Assembly: GCA_020631405.1 (NCBI GenBank)
Contig: JAHDHH010000007.1
Location: 52,704-97,515 of the forward strand
Direction: 5' to 3'
Length of the DNA stretch: 44,812 nt
Source of the DNA: Saprospiraceae bacterium
GTDB taxonomy: Bacteria; Bacteroidota; Bacteroidia; Chitinophagales; Saprospiraceae
Below, piece after piece: positions 6,400-15,607 of the stretch (position 1 is its first letter; the number at the start of each line of letters is the position of its first letter). Position numbers and translations under genes: made by a program. Under the pieces are notes generated by a model, which saw nothing but the letters and a program-made list of their open reading frames with translations, had not been told where the DNA came from and searched no databases.

Positions 6400-8775
6400 A
6401 TGAGAATAGTATCATTCATAGTATTACTGTTACAAACACTTGTTGTATTTGCTCAATTTGACACGAAAGATATTCATTATTATCTTCCTGTTGAAGAATA
6501 TGACACAAGCATTACAACCCCAGAAGACTATCTAGGCTACCAAGTAGGAGAATGGCATGTCAGTCATGACTTGCTAGTAAAGTACATGCACCTTCTTTCA
6601 GAAGAATCAAATAGGGTTAGTATAGAGACTTACGGTTACTCACATGAAGATAGGCCTCTCATCTTGCTTACCATCACAAATGAGACCAATCAAAACAACA
6701 TCGATGTCATTCAGAAGGACCATCTGAGCATAGTCAACCAAGGTGAAACTTCTACAGATATAAATCAACTCCCAGTAGTACTTTATCAAGGGTATAGTAT
6801 TCATGGTGATGAAGCAAGCGGGAGTAATGCTGCACTTCTTACGGCTTACTACCTAGCAGCGAGCCAAAGCCCATTTGTCCAAAATTTATTAAAAGATGTA
6901 GTTATTCTGTTTGATCCTTGCTACAACCCTGACGGTGTTCACAGATTCAGTACCTGGGTTAATAGTCACAAATCAGCTAACCTGAATCCTGATGAGAAGA
7001 GTATCGAATTTCATGAAAGATGGCCGACGGGTAGAGGCAATCACTACTGGTTTGACTTAAATAGAGATTGGCTATTATTGACCCATCCTGAGAGTAAGGC
7101 AAGAATTACAAAATACCACCAATGGTACCCAAATGTCTTAACTGACCACCACGAAATGGGCAAGCACTCCACCTTCTTCTTTCAGCCTGGAGTACCAGAG
7201 AGGACTAACTTACTCACCCCACAAAGAAACCAAGACCTCACTGAAGACATCTCTCACTATCACGCAAAACACCTTGACTCTATAGGTAGCAAATATTTTA
7301 GCAAAGAGCGGTTTGACGACTATTATTACGGCAAGGGAAGTACTTATCCAGATGCCCTAGGCGGGATTGGAATCTTATTCGAACAGGCAGGAGTGGAAGG
7401 TCACTTACAAGAGACTAGAAATGGCCTGCTTAGTTTCCCATTTGCTATAAGAAATCAGATTGTGACATCATTTTCTACTTGGGAAGCCAGTCTAGATCTC
7501 AAAGATACCTTGATGGACTACAAGGTCAACTTCTTTAACAATGCAGCTACTGAAGCAAAAGAAGACAAAGTCAAGGGTTATCAATTGACAAGCAAGGATC
7601 CATTCGTCATACAGTATCTGTCTGACTTCTTGACTAATCATACCATTGCATATTCTAGATCATCAGACTCAACCATAGTCCTGTCAAGCAAGCAAGCTGA
7701 ATACAAGTTAATCAAGTCTATGATGGAGCCAACAGTAGACTTCCCTGATAGTATATTCTATGATGTCTCTACATGGAATGTACCAATGGCATTTGGTCTA
7801 GACTGCAAGTACTTGTATGATAATAGTGAATTAGATGTAGAGCCTTCAAAGCTAAGCCCTCTAGAACCACTTGAACTAAAAACACAAAATACTTATCAAT
7901 GTGATCAAGACCTGTACGCTTCTACCCAACTTGTTTTTGGCCTACTGAATAACAATATCGAAGTCTCATACACTACTAACAAGTCTCATTATGTATTTAC
8001 AGTGACAGAAGATAATAAAGCTAATATTTCATCTGTGCTTTCAGGATTGTCATCGCAAGTATCTCTAGATCAAGTTAGCAAACCTTCTGGGCTTACTCCA
8101 ATCAATAAACCTAAAATTGGTATGCTGATAGGGAATTCGGCAAATGGTTATGATGCTGGAGCTATTTGGCACCAATTTGATCAAAGGTGGAACTATCAAA
8201 TCACATTACTAGATATCACACGACCAAGTACAGCAAACCTAGACAAATATGATATCATAATCATGCCTAGTAATATTAGATTAATGTCACCAACGCTTTC
8301 AGAAGACCTAGTATCATGGATGAAGGCAGGCGGCAAAATGATAGGAATCAAGAGTGCTATGGATTGGGCCATAAGCCAAAAGATTACAAAGTTAAAAGCT
8401 AAGAAGATCATAAAGAAAACTAATACTGATCGACAAAACGGCATCCTATCTATCGGTGGATCGATATTGAATACCACTTTTAACAATAATTCTATATACC
8501 AATCAGGATACGATAGAGAAATTCCAGTATTTCATAAAGGGAATACATTCTATCATGAGAAGAAACAGAAAGAAGCATTTCTCAATTATACCAATACTCC
8601 GGTCGCTAGTGGGTTTGTCTCTTATGACAATCTTGGTATAATAGAAGGAGCCGTTGCAGGATCGTATACTCCAGTTGGCAAAGGGTCTTTTATCAATTTG
8701 ATGGACAACCCGCTATTTAGAGGATATTGGTTGAGTGGTGCTACCCTACTTGCTAATACACTACTTTTGAACTAG
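6400..8775 (+). CDS. Secreted M14-family zinc carboxypeptidase with C-terminal amidotransferase-like domain
   Basis: A 791-residue exported metallopeptidase. Residues 1-18 are a signal peptide. The M14 domain covers about residues 30-350: zinc ligands His135 and Glu138 in SIHGDEAS, the substrate-binding FDLNRDW, the third zinc ligand in TDHHEMG (His250 or His251), and the catalytic Glu328 in LFEQAGVEG. After a linker, residues about 565-720 look like a class I glutamine amidotransferase/ThuA-type fold (KIGMLIGNSANGYDAG, YDIIIMPSN, WMKAGGKMIGIKSAM), with no obvious nucleophile Cys at the elbow, so it is probably non-catalytic. No T9SS tail is visible. It likely trims peptides in the periplasm or outside the cell; specificity is unknown. 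Confidence 0.9.
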   Translation: MRIVSFIVLLLQTLVVFAQFDTKDIHYYLPVEEYDTSITTPEDYLGYQVGEWHVSHDLLVKYMHLLSEESNRVSIETYGYSHEDRPLILLTITNETNQNNIDVIQKDHLSIVNQGETSTDINQLPVVLYQGYSIHGDEASGSNAALLTAYYLAASQSPFVQNLLKDVVILFDPCYNPDGVHRFSTWVNSHKSANLNPDEKSIEFHERWPTGRGNHYWFDLNRDWLLLTHPESKARITKYHQWYPNVLTDHHEMGKHSTFFFQPGVPERTNLLTPQRNQDLTEDISHYHAKHLDSIGSKYFSKERFDDYYYGKGSTYPDALGGIGILFEQAGVEGHLQETRNGLLSFPFAIRNQIVTSFSTWEASLDLKDTLMDYKVNFFNNAATEAKEDKVKGYQLTSKDPFVIQYLSDFLTNHTIAYSRSSDSTIVLSSKQAEYKLIKSMMEPTVDFPDSIFYDVSTWNVPMAFGLDCKYLYDNSELDVEPSKLSPLEPLELKTQNTYQCDQDLYASTQLVFGLLNNNIEVSYTTNKSHYVFTVTEDNKANISSVLSGLSSQVSLDQVSKPSGLTPINKPKIGMLIGNSANGYDAGAIWHQFDQRWNYQITLLDITRPSTANLDKYDIIIMPSNIRLMSPTLSEDLVSWMKAGGKMIGIKSAMDWAISQKITKLKAKKIIKKTNTDRQNGILSIGGSILNTTFNNNSIYQSGYDREIPVFHKGNTFYHEKKQKEAFLNYTNTPVASGFVSYDNLGIIEGAVAGSYTPVGKGSFINLMDNPLFRGYWLSGATLLANTLLLN

Positions 8776-8781
8776 CAAAAA

Positions 8782-8815
8782 AAAGGAGTAAGATTCCTGT
8801 TAACCTTACTCCTTT
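8782..8815. terminator. Bidirectional hairpin terminator
   Basis: AAAGGAGTAAG (8782-8792) pairs with CTTACTCCTTT (8805-8815) with a 12-base loop. It lies between the convergent carboxypeptidase gene and the SdrD-like gene, whose stop codon is only five bases away. Confidence 0.88.
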
Positions 8816-8819
8816 CGTT

Positions 8820-11429
8820 TTATTCTATTACTACCAGCTTACTTAATAGCTGTTGATTATCGTATTGTAATTCTACTTGGTAAATTCCCGGAGTCATACT
8901 ACTGACATCCAAGGATATAGGGTTTCTTCCAATTTGAATTGTGAGTGCTTGTGTATCGACTAACTCACCTATACTATTGTACACATTGAGTCTGCCAGTC
9001 TCTTGTGCTCCTGAGTGAGTCAACTCTACCACTACTTGATCTTTCGCAGGGTTCGGATAGATTACTAAGTCACTATCACTACTTCCTACTTCCACTGCTA
9101 CTATGGCACTAACAGTAGACTCTCCATTATTGCTCAACTGAATGACTCTGTAGTAATACATCCCTTCTGCAAAAGCATTAGTATCTATAAATGTATACTC
9201 TGCCTTACTACTCTCTTGACGAGAAGAAAGGCTAGCCAAAGTCACGAAATCCTCTTCACCAAACATTCGTTCTATTGTATACTCTGTGGCATTGATATCT
9301 TGGCTTATCACCCAATCTATTTTATTTCCACTTTCAACCCTTGTCGCTTCAATACCAACCCAACTTGCACTCAATATTGAATTGGTATAAATACCTCCAT
9401 CGACATCGACATAATTAACTCCAGACTGTAATGAATACATACTAGTAGTATTCGGGCCATTAGATTGATCAAAGTCACTATCTAAGAGATCATTACCTGT
9501 ATTTGGTTGAGTCATGACAAATCCCGTTGGTGGTACTGCCTCCACATAGTAAGATACACATCTTAGATTATAGAAAATATATTCTCCATCACTATCGGTA
9601 TTAGTTTGATCAACAATATTACCCAACTCGTCATAAATAGTCACTTGAACACTAGGAACGCCTGCTTCATTATTATCTTGAATCCCATTCTGATTATCAT
9701 CATACCATATTCTGTCGCCTAATGTAGCTTGAGGATAGAAACCTGCACCTATATCACACTTATCTCCTCCACTAAATACTGTAAAGTTCGATGTAGTTAA
9801 AAAGCCGTTAGCTCCATTGACATCACTATCTACTGTATCATCATTTCCTACATTGTCTAAGACACTTACCAATCCAATAGCAGGAATGCTATATTCTGCA
9901 TAGTAAGTACCTGGAGGTACGCATAGCTTCCAATAACCGTCATCACTCGGAGTTCCTGGTTTGTGTCCAGTAAACACATAATCATACAAACTACTTACAC
10001 CATTCTCAACTCTGTATAAGTTAACTCTAATTCCATTTAATCCATTTTCTACACCGTCGTCAAAGACATTATTCTTATTGGTATCATACCACACTATCTC
10101 TCCAACTAAAACACATTCATAAAATCCGGCAGACCATGATGTATCATTCTCGCCTGGCAGTAATGTAGTCAATTGGGTAGTTCCCTCTCCATTCGAATTG
10201 TCGACATCGCTATCATTCATATCATTAGATCCTGTATTTGGGAATGTGATATCAAATCCACTTGGACTTATAAACTTCAAGTAGTAATCTCCTGGATATA
10301 AGCCACTGAATGTGTAAGTACCAGTAGCATCAGTATATTGATAATCTACAAGTATCCCGTTACCGTTATATAACTCTACTCTGACTCCTGGTAAAGTAGG
10401 CTCTCCAAAGTCAAATGCACCATCTCCATCATTATCTATCCATACTATGTTAGAAAGTGAGGCCAAGAGTATCAGCCCAGCATCTATATGTTCAAATGTA
10501 CCATTAGTTCCAACCTCAAAGCAGTCAGTCAATCCTGACAAACTCGCATCACTATCTGTACTACTAGAGCCTATATTCTGATAAGTAAAATTACAAACAA
10601 GCGGCAAGTTGCTCAAGTCAAATTGGACTTGGTATTGACCAGGAGTGAGGTCACTAAATGTGTATTCACCTGATAAATCGGTTGTTTGACTACCGATATA
10701 ATTACCAATACAATCATAAAGATTTACAACTACGTTGGCAACTCCTGGCTCTCCCGGGTCTTGAATTCCATTACCATTCTGATCTTTCCAAACAACACTA
10801 GAAGCGCCTGCTAGAGGCATTAATGGAAGAATAGTGACAGTTGGATCATCTGGCTTACCATCTCCATTAAGGTCAATATTTGCTGGATTGGTTGGGTCAT
10901 CTGAAAGGTCAGAAACAAATTCCCCAAGAGGACCAAATCCATTTACCGTAGCAGTATTAACAACTTGACTTGCTAGAATGTCTTGAGGCCCAATGATATA
11001 ATCTGTAGTGAATGTAGTACTGTTACAATTCATCCCACTGCCTGTCCATGCTAAGTAAGGCAATGAACCACCTACAGCAACTAATTGATCAGATATAGTA
11101 ATATTATATAAGTTTGTTGTGCCTTCATTACATACATTAAATGCGTAAGAAATAGTCTCTCCCACTTGGGCATAACCATCTCCATTTTCGTCATTAAAAA
11201 ATGCCGTTTTTTCTAATGAAATACACGAACCACTTCCTGAAGAGACTAAAAATGTCCCTTCATTAGCAATTGGTGAAAGGATGTATTTATCCTTAAACTC
11301 CTCACTAATTGTGTTGATATCGTATGAAGTTTCTGCTATTGCGTACAAATTAGTACCTAATACCATGAGCAACATGGTATATATCACTGCAATAATAGAA
11401 GTTGGGCTTTGCTGCATTGTAGTTTTCAT
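8820..11429 (-). CDS. Large T9SS-exported protein with four SdrD B-like repeats
   Basis: An 869-residue surface or secreted protein. An N-terminal signal (hydrophobic about residues 10-32) is followed by a DUF11-like beta domain (KTAFFNDENGDGYAQVGET, about residues 70-200). Four SdrD B-like domains come next, starting near residues 207, 322, 437 and 565, each opening with a version of VWxDxNGNGIQDxGE and holding Asp/Asn-rich calcium-type loops. Then come a fibronectin III-like segment (about 690-790) and a type A T9SS tail (LVIYPNPAKDQVVVEL to GIYQVELQYDNQQLLSKLVVIE). SdrD B domains are rigid calcium-binding stalks, so an adhesin or surface-scaffold role is inferred; no enzymatic domain is seen. 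Confidence 0.92.
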   Translation of the reverse strand: MKTTMQQSPTSIIAVIYTMLLMVLGTNLYAIAETSYDINTISEEFKDKYILSPIANEGTFLVSSGSGSCISLEKTAFFNDENGDGYAQVGETISYAFNVCNEGTTNLYNITISDQLVAVGGSLPYLAWTGSGMNCNSTTFTTDYIIGPQDILASQVVNTATVNGFGPLGEFVSDLSDDPTNPANIDLNGDGKPDDPTVTILPLMPLAGASSVVWKDQNGNGIQDPGEPGVANVVVNLYDCIGNYIGSQTTDLSGEYTFSDLTPGQYQVQFDLSNLPLVCNFTYQNIGSSSTDSDASLSGLTDCFEVGTNGTFEHIDAGLILLASLSNIVWIDNDGDGAFDFGEPTLPGVRVELYNGNGILVDYQYTDATGTYTFSGLYPGDYYLKFISPSGFDITFPNTGSNDMNDSDVDNSNGEGTTQLTTLLPGENDTSWSAGFYECVLVGEIVWYDTNKNNVFDDGVENGLNGIRVNLYRVENGVSSLYDYVFTGHKPGTPSDDGYWKLCVPPGTYYAEYSIPAIGLVSVLDNVGNDDTVDSDVNGANGFLTTSNFTVFSGGDKCDIGAGFYPQATLGDRIWYDDNQNGIQDNNEAGVPSVQVTIYDELGNIVDQTNTDSDGEYIFYNLRCVSYYVEAVPPTGFVMTQPNTGNDLLDSDFDQSNGPNTTSMYSLQSGVNYVDVDGGIYTNSILSASWVGIEATRVESGNKIDWVISQDINATEYTIERMFGEEDFVTLASLSSRQESSKAEYTFIDTNAFAEGMYYYRVIQLSNNGESTVSAIVAVEVGSSDSDLVIYPNPAKDQVVVELTHSGAQETGRLNVYNSIGELVDTQALTIQIGRNPISLDVSSMTPGIYQVELQYDNQQLLSKLVVIE

Positions 11430-11541
11430 TCCTGAAATAATTTCAATCTAATGTTGACTTTGTCCAATAGCAATAGAGCTACGAACTTCATTCTCAGGAA
11501 TAGTAAATTACCACCTATTTTGATTCAAATAGGAGACATTG

Positions 11542-11549
11542 CAAATATA
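11542..11549 (-). promoter_or_regulatory. Possible Bacteroidota -7 box for the SdrD-like gene
   Basis: Read leftward this is TATATTTG, a match to TAnnTTTG. It lies 112 bases before the start codon. No clear TTG partner is seen at the right distance, so it is a candidate only. Confidence 0.35.
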
Positions 11550-11615
11550 CATTAAAATATTTCATAATATGTAAAGTCCCGTCACTTTAACATCTTAATA
11601 CTCACATCATTCCAT

Positions 11616-12290
11616 TTACTGCTGTCTACATGGGGTGTTTGCAGCTATAAATGTTGCTCCAGTTGAAACCTCAAATCCGATATCGAGGCATACTTCTTCG
11701 CCCCCAAACATCCAAACCTCATTATTCTGAACAGATCCAGTAGAGTTGAGGTTGAGTTCGGCAGAGTAAACACCTGCCTGAACAGGATTGTCCATGACCG
11801 TCACGATATCATCAATGCAAGGGAAGTCAGCCATACCTATTTTAATCTCAGCCAATCCGTGACAGGTTCCGCCATGATTACTCAATGATGTGATTGCCAC
11901 ATAATTGGCAACATTGCCAGATAAGTCAGCAACCATTTGTCCACTATAATCCGACATTGCTTCCCCAATTGGCAAATTGCCAATAAAGACTTCGTTCCAA
12001 TTCACTCCATCATTGGATACATCGATTGCTATTTGGTTCATCCCACTAGTTAAGTATTCTGGATGATTCATGTTCCACATGTCTAAATTGCCCAAACCCT
12101 TGTACTCGTCAAATTCAAAGAGAAGCCAATGGGACACCCCTCTAATCGGGTTAGGATGCTGAGTCGGTGTACATGACATCCAATGGGAAGATAATGATGT
12201 GTTGTGCCTATCTAACAAACACTGAGCAGATAGACTGCTTGCCGCCACTAGCAGCAAACTGAATAATAGATATTGAGTCAGTTGTTTCAT
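11616..12290 (-). CDS. Secreted discoidin-like protein with C-terminal coathanger-type domain
   Basis: A 224-residue exported protein. The signal peptide is about residues 1-22 (cleavage near SLSAQ). Residues about 24-155 form a discoidin (F5/8 type C)-like beta-sandwich: HNTSLSSHWMSC, TQHPNPIRGVSHWLLFEF, MWNMNHPEYLTSGMNQIAID, then SNHGGTCHGLAEIKI. The end (VWMFGGEEVCLDIGFEVSTGATFIA, split by its Glu-Val-Cys) resembles the short stacked-strand domain often called 3-coathanger stack. No standard T9SS tail is seen. It is a clear paralogue of the protein at 15608-16342 and lies 20 bases downstream of the DUF1501 gene, so it is the last gene of a likely operon. Binding to a glycan or surface is inferred from the fold. 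Confidence 0.75.
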   Translation of the reverse strand: MKQLTQYLLFSLLLVAASSLSAQCLLDRHNTSLSSHWMSCTPTQHPNPIRGVSHWLLFEFDEYKGLGNLDMWNMNHPEYLTSGMNQIAIDVSNDGVNWNEVFIGNLPIGEAMSDYSGQMVADLSGNVANYVAITSLSNHGGTCHGLAEIKIGMADFPCIDDIVTVMDNPVQAGVYSAELNLNSTGSVQNNEVWMFGGEEVCLDIGFEVSTGATFIAANTPCRQQ

Positions 12291-12310
12291 GTTTTTTTGA
12301 GGTATGCAGG

Positions 12311-13711
12311 TTACGTAGTTAAAAATCCTAATGGCAAAGATCCTGAAGTTGTATCATAGAAGTTGCCAATATTGGGGAATAATATACTCAAGTCAGAAGG
12401 TGATACTCCAAACCACAAGGCCAATTCAGTAAAGTACTCATCTGTAGAAATATCTGGAATAAGGACACCACCTCCAACTTCTGCTGGTCCATCGAGCAAC
12501 AAACTAGGATAGTTGCCGTAAATAGTCCCTCCATTGACAGCACCACCCATCGCTAGCACATTGGCTCCCCAAGCATGGTCTGTCCCGTTTCCATTAGATG
12601 TCAAAGTCCTTGAAAATTCGGACATGGTAAATGTAGTAACACAGTCAGAAACATTAAGCTCTTCCATGGCCTGATTGAACTCTACTAATGCATCATTCAT
12701 CAAAGACATAGCCTCAGTATGTGAGTTGAGTAATTCATCATGCATGTCAAATCCTCCTAGCTCCACAAAGAATATCTGTCTTGTAAAATTCAATGTATTT
12801 CTTGCTGCTATAGTTTTAGCAATCATATGAAAACTCTGGGATAAGTCTGTATCACTAAAGGTAACAGTAGAAAATGGCGATACACTATCTATCGCTGAGC
12901 TAAACTCCAAGTGAGCATCTCGACTTACCTTAATCACATCCACATAGGTCTGCTTGAAGATATCAGCATAAGCGGCTTGCACCATATTGTCAGTGGTCGC
13001 AGTTTTAATTTGGTCTAAGGTATTCGTACCTCCATAGCCTCGGATTCCAAGACTACCATCATAGGGATCAATGGTGTATTCGACAGTATTGTTTCCTCTT
13101 TGATAAATATTCGCCCCACTAAGGCTGATATTCATTGAGATAGTATCGTTAGTATTCATACTATTCAGCAAGTCTGCAGTCTTACCACCCCAGCCAATAT
13201 TAGACCGCTCATGTGGTACGGATGTCTGCCATTGCTGGACTTGATCTGCATGTGAATAGAGTCCCAGAGGTAGGTCAACTGATTCGTTGTAAAATTGCGT
13301 CTTTGTTGTAGGCTCAACCATAGTGCCGACATTCGAAATAAAGGCCAATTTGTTATTATCAAACAGTGATTGAACTCCTGACAAAGAAGGATGCAGTCCA
13401 TAATTCACCCCAGAAAGTGGCAATATATCTGCCTGTGGAATTGCCATATTTGACCTAGTGGTTGCATACTCATCATAGGCAGCTTGATCTGTAGGGATGA
13501 GCATATTGAATGAGTCATTGCCTCCTCCTAGAAGCAAGCAAACCATCGCTTTATAATCACCTCCAAGACTTACAGTACTATTGGAGATAGCTGCTGCGTT
13601 CAAGGTTTTAAGATTGATCAGCGTATTCAGCAAGGTAGTACTGCCTATAGCTGCACAACTACTCTGCTTGATAAATCGTCTTCTACTCTTATCGAATGTG
13701 TGCTGTTTCAT
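12311..13711 (-). CDS. DUF1501 protein with Tat signal
   Basis: A 466-residue protein of the DUF1501 family, which resembles the alkaline phosphatase/sulfatase fold but has no established function. The N-terminus has a twin-arginine motif, SRRRFIK, at about residues 9-15, followed by a moderately hydrophobic stretch (IGSTTLLNTLINLKTL), so it is probably exported folded by Tat. Family features include VCLLLGGGNDSFNMLIP near the start, YGLHPSLSGVQSLFDNNKLAFISNVG, the central FVELGGFDMHDELLNSH, and FSRTLTSNGNGTDHAWGANVLAMGG. It follows the DUF1800 gene by 27 bases and precedes a discoidin-like gene by 20, a tight operon. DUF1501 and DUF1800 genes are paired in many bacteria, which suggests a joint function. 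Confidence 0.93.
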   Translation of the reverse strand: MKQHTFDKSRRRFIKQSSCAAIGSTTLLNTLINLKTLNAAAISNSTVSLGGDYKAMVCLLLGGGNDSFNMLIPTDQAAYDEYATTRSNMAIPQADILPLSGVNYGLHPSLSGVQSLFDNNKLAFISNVGTMVEPTTKTQFYNESVDLPLGLYSHADQVQQWQTSVPHERSNIGWGGKTADLLNSMNTNDTISMNISLSGANIYQRGNNTVEYTIDPYDGSLGIRGYGGTNTLDQIKTATTDNMVQAAYADIFKQTYVDVIKVSRDAHLEFSSAIDSVSPFSTVTFSDTDLSQSFHMIAKTIAARNTLNFTRQIFFVELGGFDMHDELLNSHTEAMSLMNDALVEFNQAMEELNVSDCVTTFTMSEFSRTLTSNGNGTDHAWGANVLAMGGAVNGGTIYGNYPSLLLDGPAEVGGGVLIPDISTDEYFTELALWFGVSPSDLSILFPNIGNFYDTTSGSLPLGFLTT

Positions 13712-13738
13712 AGCTTTTGATTGTGTTGTTTGAAGTGA

Positions 13739-15532
13739 TTATTTGTCAATCATATAATCTGGTGAGACCATTGTAAGGTATATCATGAGCATACCGTCAA
13801 ACCAATCTCCCCAATTGAGAGTTTCGTGAGCTAATCTCATTTGGGTACGTGACTCATCAGAAATCTTACCATGAGTCAATACGATATCGAGATAATTGAT
13901 TAGTTCTTCGGGGCCTTCATTTGCTATAATGTCATTCAACCAAGTCTCATCGATAGCTGTATGATTATCACCAAATACGTCATCATCTTCCCAGTCATAG
14001 GTAATATAATCCCAAAACGTCCAGGTATGCACCTTATTCAAATAACCAACTGAAGTTAAGGTGTTGAATATTTTGAATTCAGGAGCTACTAAATCATTGT
14101 CTGAAATACCGCCAATTGGAGTATGATCATAAGTATAGAAGTTAAATACTGACGGAGCCCAAAGAGGAAATTGACCAGTATCCCCCAAAAGGTCGAAACC
14201 ATTATTCCAAAAATTACCAGACGATGTGATGATTGGTACTCCCTTCATAAACTGAGCAAGTGCCAACACTGGCTCTTTTAGTTTACCATTGTTCGGATCT
14301 TCAAATGACGAACAGCTTCTCGCCTCTTCATCTAATAGAATTTGCTTGACTACAGCAAACATATCTCCACGTTCGCCTTGTCCATTATTATTAAATTTCT
14401 CTGCTACTCTTGCAATATATTCTGGCGAAGGATTACTCTTGACTAACCTCTGTATCATTCTTAATGCTACAAATGGTCCTACATTCTCATGATTAAAAAG
14501 AAAGTCCACAGCATCTTCCACATCTTGCATCCCACTCTGTCCATCAGGAATTACGTATGTGCCTAATAGCGTCTTGGATCCCTGCTCATGCCATGCATCA
14601 TACATGGCCATTGGCACTCTTCTATCTGTACCCCAGAGTCCCAAGCCAAAGTATGGGTCATTAGTCCAATCCACGTACATATTAATATCTCCAGGACCTA
14701 AACCTGTAAATACTTTTGCTAATTCTTTGATGTCATTGTTATCATAGGTAGGTATTGCATTGCCTTCAGTATCCAATTTCAAGGTACCATCTATATTGAG
14801 TTCATAGAGGCCGATAGAAAATAGCTGCATAATTTCCCTAGCATAGTTTTCGTCAGGGTGTATATTGTTTGCTGGGTCTGCTTTTGGGTTATTAAAATGA
14901 CTTAAATATGCTCCCATTGCTACATTGAGGCTTACATCCAAAAGTAAATCTTTGTAATTACCTAAGGCATGTTCTAAAAGCAAGTCATAATAGGTAGAGC
15001 TTGCGTCCAGATAGTCTATGAGGTTAGAATTATTAGAAATAACTAGTATTTGAGATAGTGCATAGGCTACTCTCTGGCGTAATTGATCTTCTCCAACCAT
15101 CAAATTGTTCCACCAAGTATAGTTAAGGTGTACTGCATAGGGACCATCTATCTCTTCTTCAGGTACTCCTGAGGATAGGTATCCATTGAATATTTCATTC
15201 CAAATTGCTTCAAAATTATCTGTAAATGGAGTGATGGGTTTTGTTAATTGGTCATCAAGCCAAGCTTCTTGACCTATAGTTATCAGGTTTTCAATATCAT
15301 CCATAGATCCACCAAATGCAGCCTGAGATAAAAATCTAGCTGCTGCCATCTTCTCAGCATCCATCCCGCTACCATTAATTGTATTAATGGCAGATAGACC
15401 AGCAAAGTCACTACTCGAAGTGATAGTTACACCATCAGTATTCCCTGCTCCAATGTATTCATCATATACCTGTGAGAGGAGGACACTGTGACTTGCCCAC
15501 ATTAATAAGATAGAGGTTAATAGTCTTGTCAT
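13739..15532 (-). CDS. DUF1800 protein
   Basis: An exported protein of the DUF1800 family, 597 residues from the ATG at 15532 (an in-frame GTG nine bases upstream gives 600). A signal peptide spans about residues 1-20 (LLTSILLMWASHSVLLSQ). Family landmarks are AARFLSQAAFGGSMDDIENL with the WLDDQLTKP that follows, RQRVAYALSQILVIS, YYDLLLEHALGNYKDLLLDV, HPDENYAREIMQLFSIGLYEL, the FTGLG segment, and WAPSVFNFYTYDHTP near the end. The biochemical role of DUF1800 is unknown. The gene sits directly upstream of the DUF1501 gene, and a discoidin-like secreted protein gene lies 75 bases further upstream. Confidence 0.93.
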   Translation of the reverse strand: MTRLLTSILLMWASHSVLLSQVYDEYIGAGNTDGVTITSSSDFAGLSAINTINGSGMDAEKMAAARFLSQAAFGGSMDDIENLITIGQEAWLDDQLTKPITPFTDNFEAIWNEIFNGYLSSGVPEEEIDGPYAVHLNYTWWNNLMVGEDQLRQRVAYALSQILVISNNSNLIDYLDASSTYYDLLLEHALGNYKDLLLDVSLNVAMGAYLSHFNNPKADPANNIHPDENYAREIMQLFSIGLYELNIDGTLKLDTEGNAIPTYDNNDIKELAKVFTGLGPGDINMYVDWTNDPYFGLGLWGTDRRVPMAMYDAWHEQGSKTLLGTYVIPDGQSGMQDVEDAVDFLFNHENVGPFVALRMIQRLVKSNPSPEYIARVAEKFNNNGQGERGDMFAVVKQILLDEEARSCSSFEDPNNGKLKEPVLALAQFMKGVPIITSSGNFWNNGFDLLGDTGQFPLWAPSVFNFYTYDHTPIGGISDNDLVAPEFKIFNTLTSVGYLNKVHTWTFWDYITYDWEDDDVFGDNHTAIDETWLNDIIANEGPEELINYLDIVLTHGKISDESRTQMRLAHETLNWGDWFDGMLMIYLTMVSPDYMIDK

Positions 15533-15607
15533 AATCAGCACTCTTGTTGTAATTCCTTACAAGTTTAACTATTTTTTCCTGCAATCATTAGAGGGAATTC
15601 CCTGATT

